Part shown: positions 8,690 through 20,099 of the stretch, in pieces
Position numbering within the stretch: position 1 is the stretch's first letter
Layout of the letters: each line of letters begins with the position of its first letter
Source of the DNA: Dipteris shenzhenensis
Taxonomy: Eukaryota; Polypodiophyta; Polypodiopsida; Gleicheniales
Assembly (NCBI GenBank): GCA_047967505.1
Contig: CM106538.1
DNA length: 64,000 bases
Direction: 5' to 3' (one strand)
The notes under the pieces: generated by a model
What the model was told of the DNA's origin: nothing
Database searches by the model: none
What the model saw: only the letters and a program-made list of their open reading frames with translations
Program-made: the position numbers and the translations under genes

Positions 8690-11600
8690 ATGCATGCATC
8701 TATAACCACTTCTTGCTGCTGCTCTACAAGGAGTCTTCTTTCTTCTCATTATTTCCCCCTTCGCAGATGTTGCAAAAGTGTCTTTCGTTGCTGATTCGAT
8801 ACCGTGCCAGTGCTTTTCTCGACCCACACTCTGTTCCTTGTGCCTTGACCTGGCTTTTCGACCTTCCTATCTCACAACCTCTGTTTGCTTCTCTTGCAAG
8901 CTATGGCGAGCTGCATGTTGCCATTGATGCCATGGCCACGATCAATCCAGAATAGACCCAAAGAAGCTAGCTGGTGAGGCAAACAAAGAATAGAAGACAA
9001 CTTACCCGAAAGAAGACAATGGCAAACCAAAGTTTGTGCAAGGTCACGTCGCGGTGCATGCAGGTTGCAAGGCGGGGGCAATTGCAAGTACTTAATCTTC
9101 CAAGATTTAATGGGCAGGAGGTGTGAAAAATCAAAATTTGCAGGAGTAGCAAAATTTTAGCCATCGGTTTTCCCCCCTTTGGTGATACACAATAGCAGAT
9201 TTGGATATCCCAAACAAGTGCAATGTGGCCTAAAATGCTTCAAAACACAAATAGGCCAAAGGGCACACTATCGGGTTTGATGCTGTGTATTATTAAATGC
9301 AATGACCTTTGACATGCTTATGAGCCATATAGCAAGCAAGTGCATGGAAAAAGAAACAATTCAAATTATAAATAGTGTGTTCGATTTATTAAAATATCTT
9401 TGCACATGCACAAATTGCACTTTTCCAACTTCTTCCATTTAAGGGTGAATCTAGATACCAATACCAACAACTATCAATGTTTTAAGACCACCATACACTA
9501 GTCCCAATAGTTTGGATTCCACATTTCAATCCATTTAGGTTTTCCACAAATCAAAAAAAAATTATGGAGCATGCCCTCAAATGGGTATGCATCACTTTAG
9601 CACAACATTGGACGCCCATTAACCCATGCATAATGATCTCATTTAGATGTGTCCTTGAGTTGAGGAGAAGCTCACGTAGTGTACTTTAGAATGATTACTT
9701 GGTTGCACGTATGTATAGAACAAAATTTTGATGTTTTTGAATAAATTGCTATATCCTATAGTCTTTAGGATGCATGCTTCACATGCAATATAGCACTTGT
9801 AATGCTTTAACGGTCTCGTTATTCCATAATTTTTTGCTCTCATGTTCAAGTTTGGAATGTGTACTACAACTTGAAGACAAAGTTTGCCGAATTCCGTTGA
9901 GCAATGCATAAGTTATGGGTCATGCAAGATACCTATATACAAAAAAGTCCTTGAACCTCACCAAAAATGGCTACACCCAAGCAAGCAATGACCCAAAATA
10001 CATTTGTCTAAGATACAAAGGACAATAAAAACTAAGAGAAGGGAAACAATTCAAATATGAAGACATAAAGTTATTATTATTTATATGTCTTATGTTAGTT
10101 TGTGGGATAGTGTATCTTGAAATTGGATGCAAAAGATATGACAAAAATATTATAAAGGTACACTATGTATTGATTAATATCTAGATTTCCTTCCATAACT
10201 TTTCGACTTGTCCCCTAGTGGGCAGGATCCAAATCTTGTATGCACTATATCGAGTTTTATGGAATGGATTTCTCTCTTGGGGTGTGAATTTAAAATAATG
10301 CTAATATAGCATGTGAGAATAAATAGAGGCATCTTTAACTTTACATCATGAAGAAGAATGAACACTTATGCATTTAGGAAAATAAATAAAAAGTTTAGTA
10401 TAAAGAAGATTAATGTATATATATGAGCTACCAAGTTATGTACTTATGAAAGTTCTTATGAATTTCCATGTGGGAAATATGTAGTTTTGAAGGCCAAATA
10501 CGATTGGAATAAAGGATTTTAATAAAGCCTATAAATGCAATTAGGAAAATTCATATGAGTTGCCATGTGAAAAAGGGACAAAAAATGGGACAGTATGGAG
10601 GGTTGGAACTTTCAAGATTGTACCTACTAGAATCTGTCATAATATAATCCAACAAAGTTAATGTCATCGAGATGTAGGTGTCCTTAAAATTAGCATTAAA
10701 TAAGATAAGCAAAAAAGACAAAATCTTAAAGTTCCAAGTACCCCTTTGCAATGGCACAAAAGCTTTTTTGTAATCCTCCAATTTGGTTATAAAAAAGCTA
10801 GCTTATTTTACATATCATGACACTTTATGTGGAAATTGTTTGACTATAGTGTTGATTTCATATTCAATTCCTCATAAAAAATTCCATGGACTTATATTTT
10901 TGTCATGAAAATACTTATTGAATGTGACCTGACAAGAGCTTGACAAGGCCCTAAAAAAGGGGGAGGGTTACATTAATATATATGTTAAACATAATTAATT
11001 CCCATAAAGATTTAGAGCAGAACTTCAAATTGACCATTCAAACATGTATACAATGGAAGGGCATAAACAATAAGTTTAAACATCGAAAATTTAAGCATAA
11101 GGGTATTTTTAATATATGCTTGCTTGCCTAGCTACATGGGTTTCTAAGCGTGTCCCCATCGAGATGAGGCCAATGGCAAAAAAATAATTGTTCTGTTGAT
11201 GAGAGCTAACTCACTTAGGGGTTGTCAATGATTGCTTTGCTGCCCCTTTGCTAATTATAATTTGTAAGTAGCACTAACCAAGAATGAACTATTGTAGAAA
11301 GGATTAAGACATCCATTGTATTTTTGAAGGAATGTATTGTTATCTGTGTAGATATTAAGCAACAAGGTGCTATATGCAAAAGATTAATTGATCTTATTGG
11401 ATTAATTTGTTCTCTCTCTCTCTCTCTCATTCATATATATATATATATATTTTTTTTATAATTTATAATTCTTATTCTAACCTCCCATTCTAACTAATTC
11501 CTTGAAGCTTATGTTGCTATACCCAAATCTATGACATATAGTCTAAGGTAGGCTAATGCAGGGAATTCAATGTTAGCCTACTGGAAGGAGATTATGGTAA

Positions 11601-13620
11601 ATTCTCAAGGCTTGCAATTTTAGAAGTGTACACTTTTTCCTTGAACCATAATTCAAAACCTAATCTTGTGAAATCTAGAAAAGTTATGAAACGAAAAGGT
11701 TTTGTGCATCCTTAACACTAGTTTGGTAGCATAACAGGACATAAAAGTGTTCTTTTGATGTTTTGGTAAAAAAAACACATTTTGATTATTTCCTCTCTTG
11801 AGCTTAAGGTAGACTCATAGTACTATTTTTAAAAAGTATAAGGAGTACAAAACCATTATATATAATTACAAAATGCTGACAAATGTATGGTAATACAATT
11901 TTTTACCTAGGTTGTATTCGAATTTAAAACTTTGTCTAGCATGCTTAAAATAAAAAATGCTTTCAATGAGCTAGCATTTTTTACAAAGTTTTTATAAGTA
12001 TATCAAACATATACGAGTGATAAAATTTTGTTAAAAATTAATTTTGGCAAGATTGATTTAGCAAATAACAAGAATGGGTAGCCTTTTATATACTACATGT
12101 AATAGCCATAAGCATCATATCTTAACAATACTAAAATTCTATCGTAGGAAAAGGTCACCACATCACAATAAAGCTATAATTAAAGAAGATTTATTGCTCT
12201 TAGTCTCAACTATCAAAAGAGTTTGTGCATGAAATCTTGATATTGGTATCACTCCTTCATGATTATAGGCACTCTATAAGTATAATTTAGATGTTTGAAG
12301 GTTCTTGTAATATGAGTTTACCCTTGTATCTTGAAAATAACATAAATTGCAACATAATGAACAATTAAAATAAGGTTTGAATTTGGTGTTTTACATGATA
12401 TTAGGTCCTCTAAAAACTCATGCTACTATGATAGTATCCTATTGAAGACATATATGTTCTTCTACCAAAGTAGTGTTAAAAAGTGAAATATGGAGCTTGG
12501 TTGAAGCTTTTGGTTCATGACAATAGGAAAACTTATTTAGTATCCTACTTTAATCCTATGGATGTGTGGGGTAGAGGTGGGGTGGACATTTGTAAGCATC
12601 TTGTATAGGTCCAACTCAAATATTTTTTTCGTAAAAATATGTAGATTTTATTAAATGTGATGAGTTGGAACAACTTGCTAACAACAAATTTATAGTGATG
12701 ACTAAGATGTATGCTTGAATTTTTATAGTATGAGAAAGGGTGGTGCATGAAAATAAAAGGATGAAAACTTTGTGATGTGGAACATAGAGTATAGGTATTA
12801 GGAGTGCTTGGTTCCAATGCTTCCTAATTCATTAGGAGCAAGGTGACATTAGACAGTTTAGAGGAGGAAGAGTTTAGAGGGGTGGAGAGAGAGGGAGAGA
12901 GAGCATGATCAACTTTCTTTTTTCCCCTAATTGATAAGAGAGAACCACATCAAGCTGATGATCAACTTTCTCTAATTCTTCATAGATAACAAGATCTGGG
13001 GTGAGTTTAAAGCCTTTGTGGATGCATACTTGCTAATCATGCATGTAAATATGTGTTTAGAGAGTCTACTATGAGCATTGTCTGGTGATATGCTCTTGGA
13101 AGCACTTGTGCTTATGTTAGAGCATTAAGATTGTCATGTACTTACGTACCTTCTCTTATCTCTTATCTCTTCTCTTCTCTTTATAGTGATGACTAAGATG
13201 TATGCTCAGGCTCCTCAGACGTCGTCCTCCAGTCATCACTAGGCTCCAGAGTATGGACAGCCATCCCAAGCATTGCAGTGTGGGTCGTCATCGCTACATC
13301 GGGCTTCTTTGTTTGTCTTTATTTCTCTGACCGCGCACAACTTTGTTTATGAGTTGTAATTTCTATGTGTAATGTGAAAGAGTCTATCTGAGGCTCCCTC
13401 GCCATTCAGGATGTTGCTCTGTAGGAAAGATGTTGCTTTGCGGGTGTATTTTGTAGTGATGGCCAAGGATTAGAGAGCTTTTTTGAATCTAAAATTTTTG
13501 GGTATTTTTGCACACCGTCCCAAAGCATGCCTACACAGGAAGCTTCAGATATATTGAATGTGGTATAATATGTGATTAGAGAAGTTCAGGAATAGTCTTT
13601 CCAATCGACCAACATATTGA
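8690..13620. other. AT-rich stretch without a supportable gene
   Basis: All frames are short. The only clear structures are a small CT/TA microsatellite at about 11412-11450 and a 27-base segment (TTATAGTGATGACTAAGATG and following bases) present both near 12688 and near 13182. I see no conserved protein motif. Confidence 0.6.
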
Positions 13621-13629
13621 AGACTTGCC

Positions 13630-14628
13630 AATCATCAAAAACCTGCAGCCAACCTCCACGGCGGATGATCAGGTACTTCATAGATTTTTCTGTGTTTTGC
13701 ACTTGAGCAAGCTGCAAGTTTGCAACAGAAGGTGGATGAGCAAGTTTTCAACCGATGTGTTGAGTGTTGTTGAACCTTTGCTAAATTGTGAGTGATTCTT
13801 TGTGGAGGGAGAGATAATTCAAAGTGAGTGAACTTTGGAATTGAGTGAAAGAGCGATGGAGAGAAAGGGCTTTGAAATTCATCTACCACCGAAAGAGTCC
13901 TTTTGGGTAGGGATCCAATTTCTGGATCTGCAGAGGTAGGGAAGCATCGTGAGAGGCTATGCATGGATGGACTTCAAGATGGCCAATTGCAAGGAGTTGT
14001 TGGATGGCAAACACCTAAGTTGTTGGGCATTTACCACTCCTTCAGCATTTGGCCTCGACCATGCTCTCAACAATTTACCACTGCTTCAGCATCTAGTCTC
14101 AGCCATGCTCTCAACAGCCTCCATATGAAGTTGGATCTCTATGTTTAGAACCAGAGATAGATGGATTCCTTGACGTAGGAGGGGGCATGATGGGATTACA
14201 CATGGAAGCTGGGAGCTCAGTGCAAGCTCATGGTCCAGGTAATTTGGATTTATGCTTGGTATTTGATTTCTCGAGTATGTTGTTTAGTTGCAGACCTGAC
14301 AAACCCTAAGAGCATGGTGTTTGGAGAAACTCAAGCAGTTCTCCTTTTAAGAGGGGGACATTTGGAGGATGCCGGTGCCTAGAGTGCTGAAGTTTGAAGG
14401 CGGGTACGTGATTGAAGGATGTGGTGCCATCTGATGCTACCAAAGATGGACCTGTGTACCAAGTTCGTTTGCTTGCATGGGACCAGACCTAGTGGAGCGG
14501 GAGCCACTGGTTGAAAGACCAGGAAGTAATATAGACACTGCATTGTTCCAAGGGGCTATGACATGGGCGTTGCTTGAGCATCTTCATCGATGAGTTAGAA
14601 TAGGATGAGATGTGTCGGTAAGAGGGGG
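13630..14628 (+). mobile_element. non-coding internal remnant of an LTR element ending in a polypurine tract
   Basis: The sequence ends in AGAGGGGG (14621-14628) directly before TGTTGGG, the layout of a polypurine tract and 3' LTR start. No copia or gypsy protein motif is readable upstream, so the element is either non-autonomous (LARD/TRIM-like) or its coding part is lost. The left limit is a guess. Confidence 0.4.
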
Positions 14629-15967
14629 TGTTGGGAAATACCTCCCCATCTATAAGCCTCCATATTAGGAGAGCATGGGGGAGGTGGACCTAGGGTTAGG
14701 GCTGCCACATGGGCAGCTTATTGGCTATCATGTGGGTAGCAAACTCAGAGAGAATACAAAGAAGAGTGGGCTGCCACATTGGCAACATCTAGGCTGCCAT
14801 GTGGGCAGCATACGAGCAATCAAGAAAAGGAATATGGGGCTGTCCCATGGGCAGCACATAGGCTTCCATATGAGCAGCACAATCATAGACTTACCCGGCC
14901 ATGAGTGGAGCTCTTGGTGGAGAGATTCTGTACGGAGCAAACACGTGACAAGGTGGAACAGTTCACAGTAGTTCTGGGCAAGATCTGGAGCTTGGAACAT
15001 GTTGATTAGAGCATGGAGGCCTGTGCAAGACTATGTGGACATCCTGGAGCAGTCAAGTTGAGATTGGATGGATTGGAAGAGCTGGTACAGCCTAGGAGTG
15101 TATGGATCTATAGTTGCCTTCATGACAGGTGTCTGCAGCAACATGTATGAGGCTGGTACGACAAATCTAGGTTAAGATCTAGCACTGGTATAGATGTGAA
15201 ACAGTAGGTAGAAGGCTGGAGCTGATAGGCGATTGGCAAGAGTAGACCATGGACCGGAGATCAAGGCTAAAACAAGCCCAGGAAGATGGTGAACAGATGC
15301 AACACGGGGGCGACTATCAGGTTGGCAAGATCGTTGGCAAAAATGCCTTGCAATAGGGCAGCATTGGTGAATTATAGATAGAAGTGCAATAAAGTAATTA
15401 TGGCAAAGAAAAACTTCAAGTCACTTATACCATTTAGATGGTCTTGCAGATGAAGAACCAGTACATTTTGTGTAGACTTCGGAGTAAATTCATTTTGTAT
15501 AGAGTCGAAGCCAGTATATTTGTTTTGTATGGAGTCAAGAGTGAGATGTATAGTATATTCATTCCAGGAGGGTCATTTTTTTTTTAATAGATTCATGGGG
15601 ATATTTGTTTCATTATTGATCCATAGTATGTTCGTTTTATTTGGGTCAGCAAGCTTTTGCTTGCATTTTTAAGATTGGGGCATCGTGTCTTGGAAATCTC
15701 ACCCTTCTCGGATGTTCTCTCTTGGAATGCATTGATCTCGCAGGGATACACATAACAGGGCCAAGGTGAGAAGGCAATGGGCGCATGCAACATGAGAGCT
15801 ATGATATCATATTGTGCTGCTCTTATGGACATGTATACATTGCAGGATACGTATAACAGAGATAGGGTGAGCAAGTACTGGACTGTTTTTGAACGTATGC
15901 AACATGAGGGCTAGGATATAATATTGTGCTAGGCATTGCTCTTCTGGACATGTATGGCAAATGTCGT

Positions 15968-15968
<1 letters not shown>

Positions 15969-16010
<42 letters not shown>
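15969..16010 (+). repeat. CT microsatellite
   Basis: About 16 CT units directly following PPR-like sequence, with a slightly interrupted pyrimidine tail. Confidence 0.9.
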
Positions 16011-16011
<1 letters not shown>

Positions 16012-16402
16012 CCTCTCCCCCTCAGTGCACAGGTCTCTTCCCTTCTCGGAATTTTTGCTGTCTTGGAATGCATTGATCTCGCAGGAACAACACAATAGGA
16101 CCAAGCCCATGGTCTTTTAGCAATGACCTTTTGGACATGTATGCCAAGCGTGTGCTTGAGAAGATTCCAGCTCAGAATGTTCTCTCTTGGAATGCATTGA
16201 CAAGATCAAGGTGAGCAAGCATTGGATTGTTTTGAAAGCATTCAACATGAAGGCATCCCTCCAAATGCAATGACCTATGCTTGCATCTCTATAGCCTATG
16301 GTAGTTGCGAGAGAGAGCTATCTGCAAAATATTATCGTGCAAAATATTGTGTGCTTGAGGAGCTGCCTTCGCGAAATGTTGTCTCTCTTGGGAATGGATT
16401 GA

Positions 16403-16405
<3 letters not shown>

Positions 16406-16441
<36 letters not shown>
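16406..16441 (+). repeat. CT microsatellite
   Basis: About 18 CT units inside the PPR-like remnant, in the same orientation as the tract at 15969. Confidence 0.9.
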
Positions 16442-16443
<2 letters not shown>

Positions 16444-17697
16444 AGCCTATTTTGAATGCATGCAACTCGAGGGTGGCCCTTTGGATGCAGTGATCTGTGG
16501 GTGCACCTTGAAAGAGTGGGAGATGTAGAGAGAAAGAGAGAAGGAGAGATTGATGGAAGCAGTGAGGAAAGGAGAGAGACAAAGAGTGATGGAAGCATCT
16601 GCAGAGCTCGTGGCCATGCTAGCTACAGCCAACACACATTGCCATGCAAGCAACCACATTAGCTGCCACATAGGCAGCCAAGTCGGCTGCCACATAGGCA
16701 ACCAAGTCGGCTACCACATAGGTAGTCACAATAGTAGACAATCATACAGACAGCACCACAATAGTGCACAGCAGCCACATCAACAAGAACGCGGCAGTCG
16801 GTGATTGGAGCAGCCCGATCAGCTTGGTCAGGACAGATCTGGCCAAGGGGCTGCCTTAGTTTGTCATTTCTAAGGCCCAAGGGAGCCTATAAAAGGTAGC
16901 CACCTTGGCCTCATTCATCATTCACTTCCATGGTTGAAGAGTGCAGCCAACAGTAGTATTTTGCAGCTGAGGTAGGAGCAGCGAATCTGGTTCATCCTTG
17001 GCGCCTATAGAACATCTTCCAGGCCCCTTCATTCTGGACAGCAGCAGCATCAGGGTCTGCATCAAAGCATCCCTCTTATGCTCATCTACAGTGAGGGTTC
17101 ATCCCTCCATATAGTACTTATTCTTTCAGTTGTATTCAGCCCTATTGGGAATACATTTATGTTGGCCATGGGCAGGTCACCTCCCCATCTGTAAGTCCCC
17201 AAATGAGGAGAGCGTGGGAGAGGTGGACCTAGGGCCACGGCTGCCGTATGGGCATCTGATTGGATGCCTTTGTGGGAAGCATGCCTAGAGGGAAAAAGAA
17301 AGATAGGGGGTTGCAACATGGGCAAGCACCTCACAGCAGCAAGGGGACTACCACATGGGCAGCACATGGGTTGCCATGTGTGCAACATAAGAAATGAGTA
17401 CTTGGCACCAAGGTGGACAATGACAGGCTGCGTAAAGGGACTGAGAAAGACCACGATGCTGTCAGCATGGGTACAACTTGGTACGGATGCTTGGAGCAGA
17501 CTGTACAGAGGTCCATGTGGCCTGACAAAAGGCGGATCCAGGGCAGGAAGGAGGCGCAGATGTGGTGCAGATCTATAGGTGTCTGGAAAACCCTTATGGC
17601 TTGCATTGGTGGACCAGGGTTTAGGGCAGGAAAGGCCCTAGACAGATGGCAGGAAAGATGGAGCAGATAGGCAGTTATGGGCAGGTGGCAGGCTTGC

Positions 17698-18470
17698 AAT
17701 AGGCCCTGGGATAGGGCAGATATGCTGGGCACCCAGGTGGCCAGGAGCAGCAGTAAAAGGGCTGGCCGTGGGGCCTTAAATAGAGCCCTACTGGGTTGGC
17801 CCAGTAGGCAGGTCGACCAATAGGGGGCTGCTAGGTCAGCCCATTTCCCCCTACTGGGTCAGTTGGTTTTGGGCCTTATAAAAGAGCCCCTTCTGGGGCT
17901 CATAAGGCATCACTTGGAGCAACAATCCAAGAGCATGAAGGCCTGCAATAGGCCCTGGGATAGGGCAGGTGGCAGGCCTGCCATAGGCCCTGGGATAAGG
18001 CAGATATGCTGGGCACCCAGGTGGCTGGGAGCAGCAGTAAAAGGGCTGGCTGTGGGGCCTTAAATAGAGCCCTACTAGGTCGGCCCAATAGGCAGGTCGG
18101 CCAATAGGAGGCCTGTTGGGTCGGCCCATTTCCCCCTACTGGGTCGATTGGTTTTGGGCCTTATAAAAGGGCCCCTTATGGGGCTCATAAGGCATCACTT
18201 GGAGCAGCAATCCAAGTGCAAGAATGCCTACAATAGGCCCTGGGATAGGGCAGATATGCTAGGCACCCAGGTGGCCAGGAGCAGTAGTAAAAGGGCTGGC
18301 CGTGGGGCTCTTAAATAGAGCCGGCCCAGTAGGCAGGTCGGCTAATAGGGGGGGCTACTGGGTCGGCCCATTTCCCCCTACTGGGTCGGTTGGTTTTGGG
18401 CCTTATAAAAGGGCCCCTTTTGGGGCTTATAAGGCATCACTTGAAGTAGCAGTCCAAGAGCAGGAAGGAG
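17698..18470 (+). repeat. three tandem copies of a 240-285-bp unit
   Basis: Copies begin with AATAGGCCCTGGGATA at 17698, 17947 and 18232. Copy 2 has an extra internal duplication of about 36 bases. Each copy contains CCCATTTCCCCCTACTGGGTC, a TATAAAA box and GGCATCACTTG near its end. Divergence between copies is modest (roughly 10%). Confidence 0.9.
17873..17908 (+). promoter_or_regulatory. TATA box inside a perfect hairpin, copy 1
   Basis: GCCTTAT (17873-17879) pairs with ATAAGGC (17902-17908), and GAGCCCC (17884-17890) pairs with GGGGCTC (17895-17901), leaving a 4-base loop and an AAAA bulge. TATAAAA at 17877-17883 overlaps the stem. Copies 2 (18158-18193) and 3 (18400-18435) keep the outer stem exactly and the inner stem with G-T wobbles. 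A promoter role is inferred from the TATA sequence and LTR context. Confidence 0.55.
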
Positions 18471-18479
18471 CAGCAATGC

Positions 18480-19500
18480 AATAGCAAGGAGCAGCAGCAA
18501 TAGGTCCATCCTTGGGCCTATACATAGGAGCTGAAGGAGACGTACAAGGGCTGCAGGCTTAGCTCAAGATGCTGCCCAGCTAGACTGGCTACCCCGGATA
18601 GCAAGGTGGAAGTGATCACTGACAGAGAGTCTACATAAGCTCAGTGGAGCATGCAGTATTAGGGATCTGGAGGTGACAGCTAGATAACATTTTGGTAAGG
18701 TCAGAGGACCACGTATTGGTGGAACTCTAAGCCTCTCTTTTGTATTGTGTTCTATGGTTGGACAAAAATATCTTTGGCAATAAGAGGTGGAGTGGAGGGA
18801 GAGCTAGGAGATTTGCCACGTGTTGTTATGGTACCCTTTCCATCTTGACACGCCATAGCAGAGGCACTTGGGCATCATTGTGTAGGAGCAAGGCAGAAGA
18901 GAGAAGCCATCTGCTAACACGAGTGAGGACTCAGAGGCGGTGAGTCGTGATTGTAGACAGCAAGCAGATATGAGTTGGGAACTTTGGCAATGGGACTGAC
19001 CAGAGATGTGAGAATAGATTGGTGTCACTGGTGATTGGTCTTCACGGCTAACCAGTGATGGAGTGGAGTGGAGAGTGCACACAGCAAAGAACAATCATGC
19101 GGATTGGAACAGTCAGGTTGAAGGATGGGAGGGAGTACAGAGGCCAAGAGGCCAAGAGATGTACAACAGATCGCCCAACTAGGGATCGACACATGGCGAA
19201 TTGCATAGGGGACAGAGATTGATCGCATAGAAGATTGACATGGCATGGTGCAACGCGAGCGTAGGCATGGTGATGTGGCAAGGCACAGTGCTGAGGGTCA
19301 AAAACTTCGCAGTAAGTCATGACATGTGCTGCGCGTTGTTGAGGGGCAGATCGAGGGCATTGGCTGGTCGAGGCCACATAGTTCGACTCATGCATCACAC
19401 GTGCATCGTGCTACATGATGTCACTGCGATGACAGAGCCTGATTGCGAGAGTAAATGTTGAGCTGCAGAGTGCAAACACGACGTAAATGCAGATAGAAGA
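18480..19500. other. no gene seen; possible element-internal sequence
   Basis: No frame shows a protein motif. GC content is closer to the LTR block than to the AT-rich flanks, so this may be non-coding internal sequence of the same element. Confidence 0.4.
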
Positions 19501-19508
19501 GTCAATGC

Positions 19509-19510
<2 letters not shown>

Positions 19511-19568
<58 letters not shown>

Positions 19569-19687
19569 TAGTGCGAGGAGAGTATAGGGAAGAGCAAGAC
19601 ACACTAGAGGAGAGAGAGAGTGAGAGAGAGGGAGGGGAGAGAGAGAGAGGGGTATATTTATTTATTTATGCACATATATAAAAATAT

Positions 19688-19722
<35 letters not shown>

Positions 19723-19777
19723 CAATAGTGTATTATATATATATACATATATATGTGATAAAAAACATATGTATCAT

Positions 19778-19808
<31 letters not shown>

Positions 19809-19904
19809 GGAGAGAGCAAAGAGAGTAGAGAGAAGAGCGAGACACGAGATGAGAGAGAGAGACTAAGAGAGAGGGACATAGAGGAGTATATTTATTTATT
19901 TATG

Positions 19905-19941
<37 letters not shown>

Positions 19942-20095
19942 TATATATAAGATATTTATTCTACTTATATATATATATATAATAGTGTATTATATATATA
20001 CACTATAGTATATATTTTATATACTATTATATATATGTAATAATAATAATATATGTAGCATATATTATATTATATATATATATATATATATCTTC
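19511..20095. repeat. GA and TA microsatellite cluster within a tandem duplication
   Basis: GA repeats at 19511-19562 and about 19915-19940 alternate with TA repeats near 19690-19720, 19780-19803 and 20060-20092. The blocks starting near 19578 and 19821 share AGAGCAAGACAC-like, TATATTTATTTATTTATGCA and GA/TA segments, so the cluster looks like an old duplication with a period of about 243. Confidence 0.85.
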
Positions 20096-20099
20096 TCTT

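Larger units (their letters stand above)
15660..16520 (+). pseudogene. fragmented PPR-like repeats
   Basis: Short plus-strand stretches read like plant PLS-type PPR modules: ALLDMYGKCRAL, LLDMYAKRVLEKIPAQNVLSWNAL, a CFESIQHEGIPPNAMTYACIS segment, and SWNALIS. The wording LDMYGKC / NVLSWNALI / PNAMTYACI is characteristic. Units recur (ATGCAACATGAG near 15786 and 15903; TCTTGGAATGCATTGATCTCGCAG-like near 15721 and 16060), as expected from tandem PPR modules. Frames are broken many times and two CT microsatellites interrupt them. It is a dead copy, probably captured by or inserted in the surrounding LTR block. Confidence 0.65.
14629..17159 (+). repeat. LTR-like block A, with inserted PPR-like sequence
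   Basis: It starts with TGTTGGGAAATACCTCCCC after a polypurine tract. The first 250 bases align by eye with 17160-17400 (shared ACCTCCCCATCT, AGGAGAGC and GAGGTGGACCTAGGG). A TATA box (TATAAAA, 16889-16895) followed by a possible transcribed leader near the right end fits a promoter-bearing LTR. It is about 2.5 kb, long for such an LTR, because about 0.9 kb in the middle is PPR-like. Right boundary uncertain. Confidence 0.5.
14701..17387 (+). repeat. dispersed 17-base hairpin motif GCTGCC-N5-GGCAGC
   Basis: Copies of a 6-bp stem with a 5-base loop occur at 14701, 14724, 14770, 14793, 14839, 16662, 16686, 16710, 17240 and 17371. The consensus is GCTGCCACATGGGCAGC. Several variants keep pairing: GCTATC/GGTAGC (14724) and GCTGTC/GGCAGC (14839) by wobble, GCTACC/GGTAGT (16710) by a swapped pair, and GTTGC/GCAAC (17371) by a swapped pair. 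At 16662-16733 three copies are in tandem with a 24-base period. Confidence 0.7.
17160..18480 (+). repeat. LTR-like block B with triplicated promoter-like unit
   Basis: It starts TGTTGG and, after a short insertion, follows block A (CCTCCCCATCTGTAAG and following). No polypurine tract precedes it, so it could be a solo LTR or a 5' LTR whose element continues right. The second half is the three-copy array described separately. I saw no element proteins between 18.5 and 19.5 kb. Confidence 0.45.

Noticed and set aside
13903-14148. 81-codon plus-strand frame
   Set aside because: No domain or conserved phrase; within non-coding LTR-element sequence.
17872-18435. Rho-independent terminators
   Set aside because: The hairpins resemble bacterial terminators but lack T-runs and lie in plant LTR sequence with TATA boxes.
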